In this document: piece after piece, positions 1-6,871 of the stretch
Numbering within the stretch: position 1 is the stretch's first letter
Layout of the letters: every line of letters begins with the position of its first letter
DNA from: JBFXAN01 sp050184225
Lineage (GTDB): Bacteria > Chloroflexota > Dehalococcoidia > CAUJGQ01
Direction of reading: 5' to 3'
NCBI GenBank assembly: GCA_050184225.1
Contig: JBFXAN010000088.1
Span: forward strand, 1-25,465
Length of the DNA: 25,465 nt
The notes under the pieces: generated by a model
Databases searched by the model: none
The model's input: the letters and a program-made list of their open reading frames with translations, nothing else
Told to the model about the DNA's origin: nothing
Program-made: the position numbers and the translations under genes

Positions 1-4
1 TGTT

Positions 5-92
5 GAACCGCAGAGCCGCAGAGGACGCTGTGGGCCGCAAAGATTTCTTAGCTTCTTTGCGGCCCTCTGCGTCCTCTGCGTCTCTGCGGTTC
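5..92. repeat. Long near-perfect inverted repeat
   Basis: Three stem blocks pair across this stretch: 5-15 with 82-92 (11 bp), 17-28 with 69-80 (12 bp) and 32-43 with 54-65 (12 bp). They are separated by one mismatch (16/81), a 3/3 internal loop, and a 10-nt terminal loop at 44-53. The arms are built from CGCAGAG/CTCTGCG units. It ends 44 bases before the exporter start, so it may belong to that transcript's leader or to the end of the gene to the left. I have seen similar CGCAGAG-rich hairpins scattered between genes in several bacterial groups, so it is probably a dispersed repeat rather than a gene-specific element. It has no T-run. Confidence 0.8.
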
Positions 93-136
93 ATTTCGTC
101 GTGATCCGATGGGTGGTGAGGTGCGTAGATGGGGGT

Positions 137-1717
137 ATGCGAACGCTGGGGTTGGTCTTGCTGGCTGTTTGTGGGGCGCTTGTGCTGGCGGCGGTGGTGC
201 GGGCGCCGCGGGTGGAGGCGCATCCGTTGGGGAACTTTACGGTGAGCCGGTATAGCCGGGTCGAAGTACAGGCGGGGGGAGTTCGGGTCCGCTATGTGGT
301 CGATATGGCGGAGATTCCGGCGTTTCAGGAGCGGGCGGCGATCGACGGCAATCGGGATGGGCGGATCGACGGAGATGAGGCGGATGCGTATGCGGGCCGA
401 AGGGTCGCGGCGTTGGGCGAGAATCTGCGGCTGACGATCGATGGGCATTCGGTGCCGCTGCGGGCTCAGGAGTGGGGCATCAGCTTTCCGGCCGGGCAGG
501 GCGGACTCGACACGCTGCGATTGGAAGCGTGGTTTGCTGGAGAGACGCCCGCGATTCGGGAGGCGGTGCGGGCGGAGTATCGCGACGACAACTTCGGCGA
601 CCGGCTCGGGTGGCGGGAGATCGTGGTGGTGGGCGGGCCGGGGCTCGATGCGGTCGATTCGACCACATCGAGCACGGACATGAGCAACGAGCTTCGCAGC
701 TATCCGGAGGACCTGCTGCAACAGCCCCTGGAGCAGCGCAGCGCGACGTTCAGCCTGGCGTCGGGGGTTGGTCAAGACATCGGGGCGCGCAGCGAGGCGG
801 GCGGGACGGCGGTGGGGCGGAAGCAGGATCGGTTTGCCGAACTGATCACGCGGGAGCAGTCACTGGGAGTGCTGTTGCTGTCGCTGCTGGTGGCGATGGG
901 GCTGGGCGCGGTGCACGCGCTCGGTCCGGGGCACGGCAAGACCGTGGTCGCGGCTTATCTCGTCGGCAGTCGCGGCACGACGAAACACGCCCTCTTCCTT
1001 GGGTTGACGGTGACGCTGACGCATACGTCGAGCGTGTTCGCGCTCGGGTTGGTCGTGTTGTATCTCTCCGACTATATCCTGCCGGAGCAGCTCTATCCCT
1101 GGCTCAGCTTTGCATCGGGGGCTTCGATCGCCGTCCTTGGGCTGATCCTGTTGGCGGGTCGCACGCGGACGCTGCTCAAGAGGCGTCGCCCCACTGCGAT
1201 CGTTGCCCAGCACGAAGTCGAGCCAATGGCGGCTCATCACCATGGGCGAAGTCCGTTCCAGACACACACACACGCCCGGATGCGACATTATGCACCGGAA
1301 GCCGGCGCCGCTCAGAGCCATGGTGGTTCGGTGATGCATAGTCACGGCGGACAGGCACACTCGCATCTGCCACCGGGGGCATCGGGCGAGCGGGTCACAT
1401 GGCGCAGCCTGCTCGCGCTCGGCATATCGGGCGGGTTGCTACCGTGTCCGTCGGCGCTGGTCGTGCTCTTGACGGCGATCTCGCTGCACCGGGTTGGTTA
1501 CGGCATGCTGCTGATCGTGGCGTTCAGCATCGGGTTGGCCGGCGTTCTGACGGGGATCGGCCTGATCCTGGTACATGCCCGCGGGTTGTTCAGCCGCCTG
1601 CCGATGGACAGCACGATCGCTCGGATGCTGCCGGTGCTCAGCGCGATGGCAGTCACCTTCATCGGTGTTGGCATTGCGGTCCGGGCACTCGAGGGCGGCA
1701 GCGGCCTCTCGATCTGA
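137..1717 (+). CDS. Nickel/cobalt efflux transporter, NicO/RcnA-like, with secreted N-terminal domain
   Basis: Probable membrane exporter of Ni2+/Co2+, 526 aa. The ATG at 137 is chosen because GGGGG lies just upstream and a clean signal peptide follows; an in-frame GTG at 101 would add 12 residues. Residues about 1-28 form a hydrophobic signal, then HPLGNF opens an extracytoplasmic domain. That domain carries a complete EF-hand-type loop (DGNRDGRIDGDE, about residues 70-81). The transporter core begins near residue 245 and contains HALGPGHGKT, the characteristic NicO/RcnA motif, then LTHTSS. A His-rich hydrophilic loop (about residues 365-410, many H/HSH/HTH) separates it from the second membrane half, with GGLLPCPSALVVLL. 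Family members export or move Ni/Co. Direction and metal are inferred; the His-rich loop fits metal handling. It stands alone, convergent with the next gene. Confidence 0.85.
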   Translation: MRTLGLVLLAVCGALVLAAVVRAPRVEAHPLGNFTVSRYSRVEVQAGGVRVRYVVDMAEIPAFQERAAIDGNRDGRIDGDEADAYAGRRVAALGENLRLTIDGHSVPLRAQEWGISFPAGQGGLDTLRLEAWFAGETPAIREAVRAEYRDDNFGDRLGWREIVVVGGPGLDAVDSTTSSTDMSNELRSYPEDLLQQPLEQRSATFSLASGVGQDIGARSEAGGTAVGRKQDRFAELITREQSLGVLLLSLLVAMGLGAVHALGPGHGKTVVAAYLVGSRGTTKHALFLGLTVTLTHTSSVFALGLVVLYLSDYILPEQLYPWLSFASGASIAVLGLILLAGRTRTLLKRRRPTAIVAQHEVEPMAAHHHGRSPFQTHTHARMRHYAPEAGAAQSHGGSVMHSHGGQAHSHLPPGASGERVTWRSLLALGISGGLLPCPSALVVLLTAISLHRVGYGMLLIVAFSIGLAGVLTGIGLILVHARGLFSRLPMDSTIARMLPVLSAMAVTFIGVGIAVRALEGGSGLSI

Positions 1718-1798
1718 GCAGTCGCGGGTATGCTCACGACGCACCGGGGAGCGCGAGCGGCTCGTCGGCATTGCGTCGAGCGGAAATCGCGGCATCAG

Positions 1799-1815
1799 GC
1801 GGGCGAGACGCCCGC
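1799..1815. repeat. Small GC-rich hairpin between convergent genes
   Basis: A perfect 7-bp stem GCGGGCG/CGCCCGC with a 3-nt loop sits in the 113-bp gap between the exporter and the convergent MFS gene, 16 bases before the MFS stop. GCGGGCGAGACGCCCGCGCT is a motif I recognise as a recurrent intergenic hairpin in high-GC bacteria. It could act as a terminator for either gene, but no T-run follows on either strand. Confidence 0.5.
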
Positions 1816-1830
1816 GCTCCCGGGTGGGGC

Positions 1831-3438
1831 TCACACGGGTTCGGTGCCGTGCTCTCGGCTTTGCGGACCATCGGGACCGATCGGCGGCGCGTCGCTGGTT
1901 CGTGCCAGTTGCCGGCCGGCCAGGTAAGAGCTCTTCGAGGCGCCGTAGAGGGCGAGGAAGAGGATCAGCAGGGGTGCGACGATCAGCACCGGGCGGACGC
2001 CGACCCAGGACGCGAGGGCGCCGAGGGCGAGGAGCGGCACGATCGCGGTCGCGTTCTTGACCGCGCCCTGGAGGGCGAAGACGCGGCCCTGCATGCCCAG
2101 GGGAACGCGGGCATTGAGGAAGGTGTTCGCCGCGACCTGGACGACGGAGAAGGAGAAGCCGATCGGCACGGCGAGGAACATGACCGTACCCATTCGGCTG
2201 TCGGAGTGGGCGAGCGGACCCCGGCCGAACGGTCCCGGCTGGTACAGACCGAAGAGGTTGAGGTCTTTGAGTGCGTTCGTGATCTGGTCGACAGCGCCGA
2301 TCGCCAGCAGCGAGACGACCATGAGCAGAAAACCGAGGAGGACGAGCACCTGGGGGCGGATGATGTGGGTGAGCCGGGGCACAAGCGCCAGACCGGTGAG
2401 CATGCCGACCACGGCCGGGCCGAAGACGAACACGGAGAGCTCCGGCTGGACATCGAGCACCTCCTGGGCGAAGCGCGGCGCCAGCGTGACCATCACCAGG
2501 TTGGCGGTGCTGGCGAGGACGAGCAGCATGACGGTGATGAAGGCCGGGCGGTCGCTGGCAAGGTAGGCCCACGCTTCCACGAGCGACTCGCGCGTTCCGG
2601 CGAGCCACGGACGGCTGACGCTCGTTGCCGGTGTCACGAGCGTTTCGTCGTCCGCTTCGTCTGTCCTAATCGCGAAGGCCCGCAGCGCGGCAAAGGCGAA
2701 GATGAAGCCGCAGACGAGGATCAGGGGGCCGGCGTCGCCGGTGAGGGCGACGAAGATTGGCGCCAGGATCGCCATGCCGAGCAGCTGTCCTGCCGCCTCA
2801 CAGAGATTGGCGAAGGAGTTGGCGGAGGCGAGACGGGGGCGTTCGACGACGCGGGGCACAATTGCGGACTCGGCCGGTGTGGCGAACTGAGTGGCGATCG
2901 TGATCAGCCAGAGCAGGAGGAAGATCGTGGGAACGCTCCGCGCGGTGAGCAGGAAGCCGAAGCAGAGCAGCGCGCGGACGAGATTGGCCGAGACGAGCAT
3001 CAGCCGCTTGTTCGAGCGGTCGACGACGGCGCCGCCGACCAAGCCGAAGAGAGCGGCCGGAGCGACGGTGGAGACGGTGACGAGCGCTGCCTGAAAGCCG
3101 CTCTGTGTCTCCCGGACGACCTGGACGAGCATACCGTAGCCGATCGCGTTGATCGCGGTTTCGGAGGATATCCGCATCCCCATCAGCGCGCGAAAGGCCG
3201 GCTTGTGCAGAAGGGAGTCGGCGGGAATGCTCCACCAGAGCAGTTTTGGGCCTGGTGCGGCGGCAAGGAGATCATCGGACGAGGGAGCGGCCTGATCGAT
3301 GAGAGGCAGCACGTCGGGCGGCGGCGGGCCGGGATCGCTCGGTTGAGGCAGGCGAACGGACCCGCCACAGGCGTTGCAGTAGTGTGCCCGCGCGGGGTTG
3401 CGTTCGCCGCAGTGTGGACAAGTGATCAAGCCAGCCAT
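1831..3438 (-). CDS. MFS exporter with N-terminal zinc ribbon
   Basis: Twelve-helix major facilitator protein, about 535 aa, of the EntS/MFS_3 type (drug or siderophore efflux by resemblance). The ATG at 3438 is chosen because GGGGAG precedes it; a GTG directly before it (3441) would add one residue. The N terminus is unusual: CPHCGERNPARAHYCNACGG, two CxxC knuckles 12 residues apart, a zinc-ribbon-like module at residues about 6-26. A Pro-rich linker follows to about residue 70. The membrane part then starts with FRALMGMRISSETAINAIG. GGAVVDRSNKR fits the conserved loop 2-3 G-x(3)-D-R-x-x-R/K-R motif of MFS. A large hydrophilic segment (about residues 395-425) interrupts the C-terminal half. 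Its substrate is unknown. It is convergent with the Ni/Co exporter and has its own start region full of GC-rich repeats. Confidence 0.85.
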   Translation of the reverse strand: MAGLITCPHCGERNPARAHYCNACGGSVRLPQPSDPGPPPPDVLPLIDQAAPSSDDLLAAAPGPKLLWWSIPADSLLHKPAFRALMGMRISSETAINAIGYGMLVQVVRETQSGFQAALVTVSTVAPAALFGLVGGAVVDRSNKRLMLVSANLVRALLCFGFLLTARSVPTIFLLLWLITIATQFATPAESAIVPRVVERPRLASANSFANLCEAAGQLLGMAILAPIFVALTGDAGPLILVCGFIFAFAALRAFAIRTDEADDETLVTPATSVSRPWLAGTRESLVEAWAYLASDRPAFITVMLLVLASTANLVMVTLAPRFAQEVLDVQPELSVFVFGPAVVGMLTGLALVPRLTHIIRPQVLVLLGFLLMVVSLLAIGAVDQITNALKDLNLFGLYQPGPFGRGPLAHSDSRMGTVMFLAVPIGFSFSVVQVAANTFLNARVPLGMQGRVFALQGAVKNATAIVPLLALGALASWVGVRPVLIVAPLLILFLALYGASKSSYLAGRQLARTSDAPPIGPDGPQSREHGTEPV

Positions 3439-3523
3439 CACGCTCCCCGCGCCCGGCGCGATGCAGAGTTGATCCTATCCCACCGGGCATCGGCCGGCCA
3501 GCGGTGCAGGGTCGGGGAACCGG

Positions 3524-3687
3524 CCCTCACCCCCACCCCCTCTCCCGCTCCGGCGGGAGAGGGGAGCACTCCGTAACCAAGAGCATCAGCTCGGCATTCG
3601 GTCAGACGGCACCACGGTGCGTGTCGGCGGTCACGGTTGAGTCAGGCTCCCCTCTCCCGCTCGGTGGGAGAGGGGTTGGGGGTGAGG
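3524..3687. repeat. Paired inverted GC-rich repeat element (copy A)
   Basis: Two copies of a C-rich motif face each other. Positions 3524-3546 (CCCTCACCCCCACCCC then CTCTCCC) match the reverse complement of 3665-3687 with about one mismatch. Each copy also folds on itself: 3537-3548 pairs with 3553-3564 (12 bp, 4-nt loop), and 3649-3658 pairs with 3666-3675 (10 bp, 7-nt loop). About 84 bases of unrelated sequence lie between. The whole 164-bp unit resembles a small non-autonomous repeat of REP/MITE type; no transposase is present. It lies between the divergent MFS and DUF2087 genes. Confidence 0.8.
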
Positions 3688-3729
3688 GCAGGCTTGACGG
3701 CACGATGGCAGGACGGCTACGCAGGAGGC

Positions 3730-4317
3730 ATGGATACGGACGAAGCAGGGCTGGACGCCGCCTTTGTCGAGTTCTTCAAGGCGCTGGCGGTGCCGGAACG
3801 GTTGCGGGTGGCAGGGGCGATTGCGGCGGGGCCGCGGACGGCGACGGAGGTTGCGGAGGCGCTGGAGCTGCCGATGCGGGCCGTGGCAGCGCATCTCGCG
3901 GGGTTGGTGAGCGCCGGATTCGCCCGCCGCGAGGATGATGGGCATGCGGCGCGGTACGCATGGGATGAGGCGCGGGTGCGGACGTTGGCCGCGGCCCATC
4001 TCGATTCACCGCGCGTCCGTGCTCTTGCTGGCGCGACGGACGAGCGCAGCCGGGTGCTGGCGTCGTTCGTGCGTGACGGCCGGCTGGTCCAATTCCCGAC
4101 GGGGGAGACGCGCAAGCAGGTGATTCTCGATTACATTGCCGGGCGATTTTCTTCCGACCGGACGTATACGGAGCGGGAGGTAAACGAGATCCTGAAGGAG
4201 TTCGCCGACGACTACACGACGATCCGGCGGGCGCTGGTCGATCGGCGCTACCTGAACCGGCATCAGGGTGTGTATTGGACCGGCGAAGGTAAACGGCCCG
4301 GCGAGACCCGTGCCTGA
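3730..4317 (+). CDS. HTH + DUF2087 transcriptional regulator
   Basis: Cytoplasmic protein of about 195 aa. Residues about 8-70 look like an ArsR-type winged helix (FKALAVPERLRVAGAIAAGP, then TEVAEALELPMRAVAAHLAGL). Residues about 100-185 match the DUF2087 pattern: a short basic entry, LVQFPTGETRKQVILDYIAG, then YTEREVNEILKEFADDYTTI and RRALVDRRYLNRHQGVYW. Proteins with this pairing are usually called regulators; the target is unknown. The start is uncertain. An ATG at 3730 follows AGGAGG (3723-3728) with almost no spacing, and an in-frame TTG at 3694 is an alternative. Longer starts would translate the repeat upstream and are unlikely. A strong hairpin follows the stop. Confidence 0.8.
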   Translation: MDTDEAGLDAAFVEFFKALAVPERLRVAGAIAAGPRTATEVAEALELPMRAVAAHLAGLVSAGFARREDDGHAARYAWDEARVRTLAAAHLDSPRVRALAGATDERSRVLASFVRDGRLVQFPTGETRKQVILDYIAGRFSSDRTYTEREVNEILKEFADDYTTIRRALVDRRYLNRHQGVYWTGEGKRPGETRA

Positions 4318-4380
4318 TCACGGGCGGGTGTTCGACAAGACGGTGGATTTGTACGATATCTCGTATCATTATCCGACGAA

Positions 4381-4411
4381 CGAAACGTCGCCGAGCGGTG
4401 GCGACGTTTCG
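4381..4411. terminator. Bidirectional hairpin terminator
   Basis: A perfect 12-bp stem (4381-4392 with 4400-4411, CGAAACGTCGCC/GGCGACGTTTCG) with a 7-nt loop sits between the convergent DUF2087 gene and the 98-aa gene. The arms are symmetrical, so it could end transcription from both sides. There is no long T-run. Confidence 0.75.
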
Positions 4412-4416
4412 CCGGG

Positions 4417-4713
4417 TTAGTCTGCTGAAGGAAGCACCTTCGGCTGCAACAGCTCCATCGGCTCGCCGTTATAGCGAAGGTCGCAGGCGCCGGCCTTGAT
4501 CACCAGCAACTCGACGGCGCCGTCTGCCGACTTGTAGCGCTTGCCCAATTGAATCTGTGGCGCATCGGGGCGATCCGGGACCGCGCCGAACGCGTCGCCT
4601 GAATCCTTGAGTGCCAGCGAAACCTCGCCGTCGCTCAAGGCGCCATCGCCGCCCTTGGTGACGATCACCTCCGCGCCACTCGGGCCAACATATCGCTTGC
4701 CAACCTGGACCAT
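4417..4713 (-). CDS. Tandem desulforedoxin-like protein lacking the iron-binding cysteines
   Basis: 98 aa, ATG at 4713 with GGAGG about 12 bases upstream. It consists of two copies of one module: residues about 4-33 (VGKRY, then AEVIVTKGGDGAL) and about 55-85 (LGKRYKSADGAVELLVIKAG, then NGEPM). From memory of the family, these align without gaps, or nearly so, to the N-terminal desulforedoxin module of superoxide reductases (GDVYKCELCG, then GGTLVCCGEDM). At the metal positions, CxxC has become GxxG in copy 1 and SxxG in copy 2, and the CC pair has become DG and YN. The only Cys is in another place. The protein therefore keeps the fold but should not bind iron in the rubredoxin manner. No function can be assigned. 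It is a single gene, convergent with the DUF2087 regulator. Confidence 0.75.
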   Translation of the reverse strand: MVQVGKRYVGPSGAEVIVTKGGDGALSDGEVSLALKDSGDAFGAVPDRPDAPQIQLGKRYKSADGAVELLVIKAGACDLRYNGEPMELLQPKVLPSAD

Positions 4714-4790
4714 GGTGGAACACCCCTCCGAACGTCGCTCGTTGCGAGCGCGTTGAGATATACAGCGACATTCTAACGGAAACCGACGTA

Positions 4791-4942
4791 CCTAACCCCC
4801 CGGCCCCCTTCCCTGCGAGGGAAGGGGGAGTCCTCGTCGACCGTGGTGGAAGGAGGATCGTCGACGCGGTCAGCCGAGATAGAGGCAGAACAGGGCTGAA
4901 CGAGACTCTCCTCCCCTCGCGGGGAAGGGGCGGGGCGAGGTT
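4791..4942. repeat. Paired inverted GC-rich repeat element (copy B)
   Basis: This is a second unit with the same plan as 3524-3687. The left copy (4791-4832) contains a 10-bp hairpin, CCCCCTTCCC/GGGAAGGGGG, at 4804-4813 and 4819-4828. The right copy (about 4904-4940) is its approximate reverse complement (CTCCCCTCGCGGGGAAGGGG). The spacer of about 71 bases does not resemble the spacer of the first unit. Confidence 0.7.
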
Positions 4943-4995
4943 GTTGTTCAGGTGTTATTGATACGACATATCATCATGGCCGATGGTCGACGGGT

Positions 4996-5023
4996 TTGAC
5001 ATGGCAATATGCAAAGATATGCT
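4996..5023 (+). promoter_or_regulatory. Sigma-70-type promoter for the methyltransferase operon
   Basis: A consensus -35 TTGACA (4996-5001), a 16-bp spacer and a -10 TATGCT (5018-5023, 4 of 6) lie in the most AT-rich patch of the region. Transcription would start near 5030, giving a leader of about 180 bases before the ATG at 5213. Confidence 0.65.
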
Positions 5024-5040
5024 ATTGCAAGCGATTGCAT
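5004..5040 (+). promoter_or_regulatory. Phased repeats overlapping the -10: candidate operator
   Basis: ATATGC occurs at 5007 and 5017, and ATTGCA at 5024 and 5034; each pair is exactly 10 bp apart, one helical turn. GCAATA (5004-5009) is also the inverted match of TATTGC (5023-5028), bracketing the -10 box. This arrangement suits a repressor bound on one face of the DNA. No binding protein is identified. Confidence 0.45.
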
Positions 5041-5085
5041 TAGCTCATTCCGTGTAGCCGCACGCGCTGTCGACGGCCAAGGTCG

Positions 5086-5163
5086 GGCGGGCGCGGGCAT
5101 CAAAGCGCCGCCGGTGGAGGGATTCGATGCTCGCACCTTTTGGGATGGGTGATTCACACCGGC
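5086..5163 (+). other. Leader with two competing hairpins
   Basis: 5086-5094 can pair with 5105-5112 (8 bp with one bulge, 10-nt loop), and 5110-5116 can pair with 5157-5163 (GCCGGTG/CACCGGC, 7 bp). The second encloses a small inner stem, 5134-5137 with 5148-5151. The two main hairpins share bases 5110-5112, so they exclude each other. CCTTTT at 5136-5141 could pair with either GAAAGG copy near the ribosome site (5196-5201, 5207-5212). This could be attenuation or a riboswitch-like control, but in GC-rich DNA such pairings also arise by chance. It matches no riboswitch class I recognise. Confidence 0.3.
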
Positions 5164-5212
5164 AACCGGAGATCAGATCGCGAGAGCGGATGTGCGAAAG
5201 GAGTACGAAAGG

Positions 5213-5971
5213 ATGACCACTGACATCTCGCCAACTCCCGCGGGTGACGGCCTGCAGGCGTCGATCACCACGTATTGGAATCTACGCAGCGATTCGTATG
5301 ATGCCGAGCCGGGGCACAACGCATCGGAGGGTGCGGAGATGGATGCCTGGCTGTCGGACCTCGGCGGGCTGCTGCCGCCACCGCCGCGGGAGGTTCTCGA
5401 CGTGGGCGCCGGAACCGGCTTCGTCTCGACGCTGCTGGCGCGGCTCGGCTACCGCGTGACTGGACTCGATCCGTCGGCGGGGATGCTCGCCGCCGCACGG
5501 GCGCGGGGCGCGGGGCTGGTATCGCCGCCGACCTACGTCGAGGGTGACGGCCACGCGCCGCCGTTTCCTCCGGCGAGCTTCGATGTCATCACGAACCGGC
5601 ATGTGCTCTGGACGCTGCGCGACCCACGGACCGCCTTCACCGCCTGGGGGTGGGTGCTGCGTCCCGGCGGACGGCTGCTCGCGATCGACAGCCTCTGGTT
5701 CCTCGACCGAACGAACGATGCCGGCACGCGCGACACGCCGTACTCGGAGGCGTGGGCGCGGCACTACTCCGAGGCGACGCGGGCCGGACTGCCGCTGATG
5801 AACGCCGAATCGATGGACCCGGCGCTGACGATGCTGCGCGAGACGGGCTTCGCCGATGTACATCTCCGCCGCCTGGAGCGGGTGGAGGCGTATCACCGCG
5901 AGCATCGGCCGGCGACCGGGGGCGGCAGCGTGCCGCGCTACGCGATCGTGGCGACCAGGCCGGCGAAGTAG
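5213..5971 (+). CDS. Class I SAM-dependent methyltransferase
   Basis: Cytoplasmic methyltransferase, 252 aa. The ATG at 5213 is preferred because AAAGGAG (5197-5203) lies 9 bases upstream; a GTG at 5192 would include the ribosome site in the coding part. Motif I is EVLDVGAGTGFVSTLLARLG (about residues 60-79). The acidic residue of motif II is in VTGLDPS (Asp about 86), and the motif III region is FDVITNRHVLWTLRDP. YWNLRSDSYD near the N terminus (about residues 21-30) is typical of the UbiE/BioC-like Methyltransf_11 group. The acceptor substrate cannot be told from sequence. It is followed after 12 bases by a second methyltransferase, so the two are cotranscribed. Confidence 0.85.
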   Translation: MTTDISPTPAGDGLQASITTYWNLRSDSYDAEPGHNASEGAEMDAWLSDLGGLLPPPPREVLDVGAGTGFVSTLLARLGYRVTGLDPSAGMLAAARARGAGLVSPPTYVEGDGHAPPFPPASFDVITNRHVLWTLRDPRTAFTAWGWVLRPGGRLLAIDSLWFLDRTNDAGTRDTPYSEAWARHYSEATRAGLPLMNAESMDPALTMLRETGFADVHLRRLERVEAYHREHRPATGGGSVPRYAIVATRPAK

Positions 5972-5983
5972 AGGAGCATCACG

Positions 5984-6772
5984 ATGACATCGAGCGTTGA
6001 ATCCCGGATCGACTGGCATCACTGGCGCGACCGGTGGGAGGCGCAGCAGGCCGCCTACACGGTCGATTGGGAAGGCCGCTACGCGATCATGCTCGACGCG
6101 GTCGAAGCATTGCTGCCGGAGGCGTTCGTCGCGATCGACATCGCCAGCGGACCGGGCACGATCAGCCGCCGGCTACTCGACCGCTTCCCGCGCGCTCGTT
6201 GCATCGCCGTGGACCTCGATCCGGTGCTGCTGTCGATGGGTCAGGCGACGCTAGGAACGGCAGAGGGACGGTTGCGCTGGGTGGAGGCGGACCTAAAGTC
6301 GGCGGCGTGGCTGACGGCGCTCGGCGAGGAGCAGGTTGATGCTGTGCTGAGCAGCACCGCCCTCCACTGGCTGCCCGCCGAGCACCTGGTCCGGCTCTAT
6401 CGGGAACTGGGGACGATCATCCGGCCGGGCGGTGTTTTTCTCAACGGCGACAACATGCGGTTTGGTCCGGAGCTACCGGCCTTCAGTGCCTTATCACAGT
6501 GGCGGCGCGACCGGCTCTGGTCGGATGACTCATTCGCGGCGCGGGATCAGGAGAACTGGCAACAGTGGTGGGACGCGCTGGCCAGGGAACCGGCTGCCGC
6601 GAACCTGCTCGCCGAGCGCGAGCGACGGTTCGGCTGGATGAAAGAGGCCAACATCGGCTGGACGCAGCCGATCTTCGATGTGCATGTCGCCGCGTTGCGA
6701 GATGCAGGGTTCCGAGAGGTGGGGACGATCTGGCAGAGCGTCACCAATCGGGTGCTGATGGCGGTGCGATGA
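5984..6772 (+). CDS. Class I SAM-dependent methyltransferase, trans-aconitate methyltransferase-like
   Basis: 262 aa, ATG at 5984. Its ribosome site GAGGAG overlaps the end of the upstream gene, whose TAG is only 12 bases away. Motif I is AIDIASGPGTISRRLLDRFP (about residues 50-69), followed by CIAVDLDP with the ribose-binding acid, and VDAVLSSTALHWLP. The ALHW block and the following helix recall trans-aconitate 2-methyltransferase and related small-molecule enzymes. It is not a recent duplicate of its neighbour: the two share only fold-level motifs. The substrate is unknown. A short 5-bp hairpin (6771-6783) overlaps the stop. Confidence 0.8.
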   Translation: MTSSVESRIDWHHWRDRWEAQQAAYTVDWEGRYAIMLDAVEALLPEAFVAIDIASGPGTISRRLLDRFPRARCIAVDLDPVLLSMGQATLGTAEGRLRWVEADLKSAAWLTALGEEQVDAVLSSTALHWLPAEHLVRLYRELGTIIRPGGVFLNGDNMRFGPELPAFSALSQWRRDRLWSDDSFAARDQENWQQWWDALAREPAAANLLAERERRFGWMKEANIGWTQPIFDVHVAALRDAGFREVGTIWQSVTNRVLMAVR

Positions 6773-6871
6773 ACCGTCGGTTCGGCCCGGCCACGCTGAT
6801 CGCGCTCTTGACGCGCTTGTTATGAGGGCCGATGGCCGATCGGGCGGCGCACGTTGGCGCAGGGGGATGCA

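Larger units (their letters stand above)
4714..5212. other. 499-base intergenic region
   Basis: This gap lies between the divergent 98-aa gene and methyltransferase genes. From the left it holds a small hairpin (4736-4741 with 4745-4750), the second paired GC-rich repeat (4791-4942), an AT-rich promoter patch (about 4960-5042) and a GC-rich leader that can fold (5086-5163). The minus-strand frame at 4948-5157 has no ribosome site or protein-like composition, and I do not call it a gene. Confidence 0.7.

Noticed and set aside
1399..3576. 725-codon open frame on the plus strand over the MFS gene
   Set aside because: It lies antisense to a clear transporter, its product is Glu/Asp/Arg-rich without any family feature, and long empty frames are normal opposite GC-rich genes.
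4948..5157. 69-codon minus-strand frame in the 499-base gap
   Set aside because: It has no ribosome site, crosses the promoter patch and has a composition unlike a protein.
5984..6772. The two adjacent methyltransferases as a recent gene duplication
   Set aside because: Outside the SAM-binding motifs their sequences do not align, so they are separate family members.
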